The position numbers and the translations under genes are program-made. 18,680 bases of DNA from the NCBI GenBank assembly GCA_002508315.1, contig DAHE01000039.1:1-18680 (forward strand), read 5' to 3'. Positions 14,861 through 18,680 of this stretch are shown here, one piece after another (position 1 is the first letter of the stretch; each line of letters opens with the position of its first letter). Origin of the DNA: Thermocladium sp. UBA166 (GTDB lineage Archaea; Thermoproteota; Thermoprotei; Thermoproteales; Thermocladiaceae). The notes beneath the pieces were generated by a model. The model saw only the letters and a list, made by a program, of their open reading frames with translations, was not told where the DNA came from and did no database searches.

Positions 14861-16093
14861 TCATGGGGAGACGAGCTGCCATAAGCCCGTGGATATACTT
14901 ATGTATATTGTGAGGATTATTAAACCCCACACCACGACGCTCAACACCTCGGTCACAAACATTGCCCTCCTCTCCCCAGCGAATTTGGCCAGGAGGGAGT
15001 ATACGAATTGACCGCCATCCAATGGAAACGCCGGCATTGAATTCAGCAGCACCAGCGTGACGTTCAATGTCCAGAACCAGTACAGGAAGTTATAGAACTC
15101 CCTGTTTTGAACCATTACTCCAATGAAGGGAAAGCCAGGCGCATTTGGATCGCTTGCCAACGTAATCAAGTGATTCGATACAACCCCGTTGCTGAGCGTG
15201 GTTAATATTAAGTGCTCCCCGGGCTTGGCTCCTTCCAGCAAGTAAAGGAGGGAGTAGGTGGATTGAACGGCCGTTCCATTGGCATACAGAAGGACGCTGC
15301 CATTAACTATTCCGGCTTGATAGGCTGGGTAGCCCTTTATCACGCCCGCTATCACGATTCCCCCGATGTAATTTATCAAGCCGGGGAGATTAGCGATCAG
15401 AAGCAGCCCAACCGCCAAGTAGGCGAGCAATAGATTGGCGAAAACGCCGCCGCCGTAAACCGTCAATAATTGCGGCAGGGATAGCTTCTCCTTCATCTCC
15501 TTCTCATCCAGCTCGACGAATCCACCGTAAAGCAGGAAAAGGGATAGGAAGGCGCCGCCCGACTTGACCCTTGACTTGAATCTTATCGCCAATGCGCCGT
15601 GGCTGAATTCATGTACCAATATGCCGATGCCTATCGCTATCAATACGTACATGAAGGTATAGAGATCTATGGTCACGCCGGGTATCAGGGGGGCCAGTGG
15701 GACGAATTTGTGCGTGACAAGCGACGTAGGGGACGTCGTCTTAATAGTTAGCAACGCGTACACGTTATTGCCCAGTATCCTGAAGAAGGAGGGGAAGGAG
15801 AAACCGGGTACGCCCACTATTTGAAGGGGGGCCGGCACTAAGTATATCATGGATGATAGGAACACGCCTATTATCAATACCTCCAGCACCCATTCCGGCA
15901 CCCTCGAAAGCAGCTTAGCGAATGGTTCTATTGCTTGGTGAACGTTCTCCCCCCTGACCAATATGGCCAATCCATAATATATCTTGACCAACTTCAATCT
16001 ATTCCTAAAAGGATAAAGCATGCCCACTATTATGAACCACGCCACGAACAGCCAAAGTATGGATGGTACTGCTTGCACCGCCCTCACCCCCAT
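14861..16093 (-). CDS. Site-2 protease (M50) family membrane zinc metalloprotease with PDZ domain
   Basis: The 410-residue protein is an intramembrane protease of the S2P/RseP type. The zinc-binding HEFSH is at 161-165 (H161, E162, H165) inside a membrane helix, and the third ligand is in NSMPAFPLDGGQ (351-362, D359). Between them a PDZ-like segment (about 240-330; VIKGYPAYQAGIVNGSVLLY) probably binds substrate. Four or more further membrane helices, two at the N terminus, match archaeal S2P proteins, whose substrates are generally unknown. The start is ATG 16093; CATATATTGG on the minus strand at about 16127-16136 is roughly 39 bp upstream, so a short leader is expected. It diverges from the zinc-ribbon membrane protein gene. 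Confidence 0.93.
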   Translation of the reverse strand: MGVRAVQAVPSILWLFVAWFIIVGMLYPFRNRLKLVKIYYGLAILVRGENVHQAIEPFAKLLSRVPEWVLEVLIIGVFLSSMIYLVPAPLQIVGVPGFSFPSFFRILGNNVYALLTIKTTSPTSLVTHKFVPLAPLIPGVTIDLYTFMYVLIAIGIGILVHEFSHGALAIRFKSRVKSGGAFLSLFLLYGGFVELDEKEMKEKLSLPQLLTVYGGGVFANLLLAYLAVGLLLIANLPGLINYIGGIVIAGVIKGYPAYQAGIVNGSVLLYANGTAVQSTYSLLYLLEGAKPGEHLILTTLSNGVVSNHLITLASDPNAPGFPFIGVMVQNREFYNFLYWFWTLNVTLVLLNSMPAFPLDGGQFVYSLLAKFAGERRAMFVTEVLSVVVWGLIILTIYISISTGLWQLVSP

Positions 16094-16446
16094 ACTACGG
16101 AACCGCTCGCTGAACGAGGTGAGAGACCAATATATGATTCCTCATAACCTTCAATCAATTGTCCCAAGACAGACATTGTCTCTCCTACATGCATGTCGAT
16201 TTAAATGTTTCCGCTCGAGCAATTGGGAGACGCCCCGACCCCAAGGCGAGGACCGCTCGTCTCCTCAACTCCCCCTCCCTTTATAATGGCGGCTGTTCAC
16301 TGCTATCCAAAAACATGTCTGCCCGCCTCCATGTACCTAATTAAATGGAGAGACATAGCTGCTGCGCGTCAATTTGAGATCATTATGGGCGAGAACGTAT
16401 ATCTTCTGGGAAAAGTTTATTATTTCATCGTTTTATGAGTTAATTA
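16094..16446. other. Gene-free 353-bp divergent spacer with inverted repeats
   Basis: Left part: promoter of the site-2 protease and, just upstream of it, AGACA-GACAT-TGTCT (16167-16181) and the 10-bp palindrome ACATGCATGT (16187-16196). Middle: GGAGACG (16226-16232) complements CGTCTCC (16258-16264) and encloses CCCCGACC..AAGGCGAGG, which resembles the transposon-end motif at 4791. Right end: GTTTATTA (16415-16422), the TATA box 28 bp before ATG 16447. No gene is supported. Confidence 0.5.
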
Positions 16447-17490
16447 ATGTCAATGGCAATGCAGTCCGGGCCCGTTAAGTACTTGTTCTGGGTAGCAGCG
16501 CCCATAGCCTTCGCCGCGGCCGCAGCTTGGGGGGAGGTGGCGCACAATAGTTGGCTATCGATAGGAGTGTTCGTGGGGTACTTAGTGATAGTGTTCGGCG
16601 TGATGATAGCCATGAGCTACAGGACATACAGGTCCAACGCAGCCGAGATAGAGAAGTACAAGAGACAATCCGCTTTGGGCAAGCTGGATCCCGACGAGAT
16701 AAGGAAGGCAATGGAGCGTGACTCAGAGCTGCAGAAGGAGTACTCCCAAATGTCGAAGGGCATGTTCAAGAACATGTTCATATTGCTTGCGCTGCTCTTG
16801 GTGATAATTTTCATCTACCCGACGCTTCTCTCCACCGTGGTCAATAAATTCATATCAGCCATAATAACCGACTATGCGGCTGGCTTAGCTACCTTCTATA
16901 GGAGCTTCCTTTCATATTTCTTCGGGTACTTGGTGCTATTCGGGGTCTGGTTCCTCGTATTCTACGTGCTCTCCAAAGCCCTGAAACTGCCGTTCGCCGG
17001 TCAATCAACTAACCCCATGGGTAATCTACCCATGATACCAAGCAAGGGAGTGGTCTTCTATAGGGATGCATTCATATTGGATGGATCGTATATAATGAGG
17101 ACGCCCATGGCTGTGAAGAAGATATTGATAAATGAGAGAAGGCGGTTCGTAGAGATAGAGCTGGAGCAGGGATCCAAGGATAAGAAAAAGAACCCCATGG
17201 CCATGCCTTACCAAAGAATACGGCTGTACACGAAGTCGCCGAGGGAGTTATGGAATAAGGTGCTCTCCAAGTACTTCCAGCAAGCATCTGTGGAGACAAT
17301 AGAAAGACCTCAGGAAGCCGTGGTGGAGGGGCAATCCAGGGATGGGGCTGAGCTGCAGGACAAGGCGCAAGGCAAGAACGGCGAAAACCAATACGTCTGC
17401 CCGTACTGCGGATCCCCAATAATGGAGGGCTGGGAGTACTGCCCCAAGTGCGGCAGGAAAATACCGTGGGACAAGTTAAGGGAGGATTAA
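16447..17490 (+). CDS. Membrane protein with coiled coil and C-terminal zinc ribbon, possibly Oxa1/EMC3 (DUF106)-like
   Basis: I do not recognise this 347-residue protein firmly. Hydrophobic helices lie near residues 11-28, 36-56, 108-128 and 152-180. A charged, probably coiled-coil segment (YRTYRSNAAEIEKYKRQ to LQKEYSQMSKGMFKN, 58-109) joins the second and third. A helix, then a cytoplasmic coiled coil ending in a Met/Lys-rich stretch, then two more helices is the core layout of archaeal DUF106/EMC3 and YidC/Oxa1 insertases. A soluble domain (about 190-275), a disordered acidic linker and a zinc ribbon, CPYCG..CPKCG (about 318-338), follow; these are not usual in that family. The start is ATG 16447 with a TATA box 28 bp upstream; ATGs at codons 3 and 5 are alternatives. 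A membrane-insertion role is only a hypothesis. Confidence 0.6.
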   Translation: MSMAMQSGPVKYLFWVAAPIAFAAAAAWGEVAHNSWLSIGVFVGYLVIVFGVMIAMSYRTYRSNAAEIEKYKRQSALGKLDPDEIRKAMERDSELQKEYSQMSKGMFKNMFILLALLLVIIFIYPTLLSTVVNKFISAIITDYAAGLATFYRSFLSYFFGYLVLFGVWFLVFYVLSKALKLPFAGQSTNPMGNLPMIPSKGVVFYRDAFILDGSYIMRTPMAVKKILINERRRFVEIELEQGSKDKKKNPMAMPYQRIRLYTKSPRELWNKVLSKYFQQASVETIERPQEAVVEGQSRDGAELQDKAQGKNGENQYVCPYCGSPIMEGWEYCPKCGRKIPWDKLRED

Positions 17491-17856
17491 AACCAACAGC
17501 AAAGCATCCCAACAATTAAGGAGAAAAACAAGTCCTCGCCGCCTCCGTCGGATTTCTACTAGCAATGCAATATGCATTGGGCCGCGTTCTAAGGTTGAAT
17601 AATCCCAATGCCTCTTCACTGTTCATTCATGAGTAAACGAGTATGAGGGCCTAGGCATCTTAGGCAAAGATCCATCTACGCCCTTAACTGAAGGGGCTCC
17701 AGCTGGGATGAGGCGGTAAAGTACTCTCCTAGAGACCGTGTCTAATTATTGGTAACGCATTTAGTAAGCATTGCGCAATGGATGAATAATGCATCTCATT
17801 GTCTTTCACCATCCTGTAAGCAAAGCTTTAATAATGCAGCTACAGCGCAAGCACTG
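17491..17856. other. Gene-free 366-bp region with transposon-end-like repeats
   Basis: The minus-strand GGCGAGGACTTGT (around 17528-17540) resembles the motif at 4805-4816, with GAGAAAAACAAG beside it as in the copy at 18611. CAATGCA-ATA-TGCATTG (17563-17579) is a perfect 7-bp inverted repeat, and CCCTT-AACTG-AAGGG (17681-17695) a 5-bp hairpin. The right end has CTTTAATAA (17826-17834), the TATA box of the HEPN gene. The frame that runs in from 17749 is not supported as coding before 17857. Confidence 0.45.
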
Positions 17857-18225
17857 GTGAGCGGCGAGCTTTATCGTGAAATGACCGATAGGGCTAGGCA
17901 TTTTCTCAAGATATCCGGCATTGATGCTGGCGAGGGGAGATTCGACATCTCTCTTTTCCACCTTGAGCAGTCCATGCAGTTAGCCCTTAAGGCTTACTTG
18001 TTGAGAGAGAAGGGGGATTTCCCGAGAACACATGGGCTTCATGATTTGATAGAGCTGAGCGGGAATGAATGCATCAAGAAATTAGCCGAGGAAAAATGGT
18101 ACATAATTGATATAATGGAGGATGCGTACATAGGATCCAGGTACTTGCTCAGGAGATATGGGCAGCGGGAGTACGTAGAGGCACTTCGATTCGTGGAGGA
18201 GGTGATGAAGTGCTTGAAGCTGTGA
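17857..18225 (+). CDS. HEPN domain protein (partner of MNT nucleotidyltransferase)
   Basis: HEPN proteins paired with minimal nucleotidyltransferases act as toxin/antitoxin-type modules; many HEPN proteins are RNases with an R-x4-6-H motif. This 122-residue helical protein has HFLKISGIDAGEGRFDISLFHLEQSMQLALKAYLL (15-49), the usual first helices, and FPRTHGLHDLIEL, where R57-x4-H62 fits the RNase motif; WYIIDIMEDAYIGSRYLLRRYG is the family's third helix. The frame is open from 17749, but the TATA box at 17826-17834 lies about 27 bp before GTG 17857, which I use; ATG 17881 is also possible. It overlaps the MNT gene by 16 bp, so the two are co-translated. Confidence 0.85.
   Translation: MSGELYREMTDRARHFLKISGIDAGEGRFDISLFHLEQSMQLALKAYLLREKGDFPRTHGLHDLIELSGNECIKKLAEEKWYIIDIMEDAYIGSRYLLRRYGQREYVEALRFVEEVMKCLKL
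18198..18206 (+). promoter_or_regulatory. Perfect Shine-Dalgarno sequence of the MNT gene
   Basis: GGAGGTGAT lies inside the HEPN coding sequence and fixes GTG 18210 as the MNT start. It stands out because most genes here look leaderless, and it shows that internal genes of operons use SD-led initiation. Confidence 0.7.
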
Positions 18226-18527
18226 AGCTATGGGAGGAGAAGAATGAGGATTATACTAGGAATAAATCAATATACTTAGCGGAGATAAAACGAATAGCTG
18301 AAGCGCATGGAGGAAAGGCATACCTATTTGGATCAGAGGCAAGGGGGGAAGCAATAGCGGCTAGCGATGTGGATATACTGGTCGAGATACCAGACCAAGA
18401 GGATAGGTTGACTGTGCTTTTGGAGTTGAGGAAATCCATCAGGAACACGAAGCTCGAGTTCCACGTATTAAATAAGGCTGATACAGCCATATTCAAGCGA
18501 TTGATAAAGTACTACGTGGAGATTTAA
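18210..18527 (+). CDS. Minimal nucleotidyltransferase (MNT, DNA polymerase beta superfamily)
   Basis: The 105-residue protein has the nucleotidyltransferase core LFGSEARGEAIAASDVDILVEI (39-60): G41-S42 bind the nucleotide phosphates and D53/D55 form the metal pair. The third acidic residue, usually an Asp in the next strand, is probably E83 in KLEFHVL. In characterised HEPN-MNT pairs the MNT protein neutralises HEPN by adding AMP to a tyrosine, so this is the likely antitoxin. The GTG start at 18210 overlaps the HEPN stop and is set by GGAGGTGAT (18198-18206), an exact complement of the archaeal 16S 3' end, with 7 nt between GGAGG and the start. Confidence 0.9.
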   Translation: MLEAVKLWEEKNEDYTRNKSIYLAEIKRIAEAHGGKAYLFGSEARGEAIAASDVDILVEIPDQEDRLTVLLELRKSIRNTKLEFHVLNKADTAIFKRLIKYYVEI

Positions 18528-18610
18528 TTGAGGGCGAGACCGGGATGGGGGCTTGGCGTAAATAGATTAGGCATGCTTAACCGCGTGCCCAATTTTTGGT
18601 AACTGATAGA

Positions 18611-18660
18611 GAGAAAAGGACAAACCTCGCCTTTTAAGGCGGGGGTAGAGTTTTTAAAAA
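18611..18660 (-). repeat. Palindromic end like IS200/IS605 right ends
   Basis: CGCCTT (18628-18633) and AAGGCG (18636-18641) flank TT. Read on the minus strand it is CCCCCGCCTTAAAAGGCGAG followed by GTTTGTCC, closely matching the plus-strand copy at 4791-4818. If this is a right end, the element body, with tnpB on the minus strand, would lie to the right of the window. A TTTTTAAAAA stretch (18651-18660) follows on the plus strand. Confidence 0.45.
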
Positions 18661-18680
18661 TCCATTCGTATTTCTTTTTG

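Overview
This window reads as a chromosomal segment of a thermophilic crenarchaeon (Thermoproteota). A member of the order Thermoproteales, such as the Caldivirga/Thermocladium/Vulcanisaeta group, is my best guess, but no marker pins down the genus. The evidence is archaeal information-processing genes (translation factor aIF5A, primase large subunit PriL, a Dim2/Pno1-like KH protein), frequent AGG/ATA codons, GTG and TTG starts, and an archaeal TATA box about 25-29 bp before many start codons. That spacing implies mostly leaderless transcripts, and I used it to choose starts.

Layout. 1-2500: moeA (minus strand, cut by the window edge) diverges from an unrecognised helical protein with a C-terminal four-cysteine cluster and a small gene behind it. 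2538-4365: aIF5A, surE and a hemerythrin-like protein. 4366-4998: a gene-free stretch with a striking run of short perfect hairpins. 4999-6410: a MIP18/DUF59 Fe-S assembly protein converging on a zinc-less tRNA-guanine-transglycosylase-like protein. 6411-6865: a gene-free stretch with remnants that look like the end of an IS200/IS605 (tnpB) element. 6866-10128: five minus-strand genes, each with its own promoter where I could check (MarC, a HAD protein with damaged catalytic motifs, a hypothetical protein, AMMECR1, Dim2-like KH). 10274-14411: priL, then two divergent MFS transporters separated by a 316-bp AT-rich regulatory-looking spacer. 14443-17490: a Roadblock/LC7 protein behind a site-2 protease, diverging from a membrane protein that resembles the Oxa1/EMC3 (DUF106) type and carries a C-terminal zinc ribbon. 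17491-18680: accessory DNA with a HEPN/MNT toxin-antitoxin-type pair and another transposon-end-like palindrome at the edge.

The genes are mostly independent housekeeping units, not one pathway; plausible functional pairs are HEPN/MNT and perhaps S2P/Roadblock. The least explained signals are (1) the hairpin run at 4711-4822 and its related sequences in four other intergenic regions, probably IS200/IS605-type ends or a TnpB-associated RNA; (2) the cysteine-free TGT-like protein with an operator-like palindrome over its promoter; (3) a nested-helix element at 3026-3087 that belongs to neither neighbouring leaderless transcript. I saw no tRNA, rRNA or CRISPR array.
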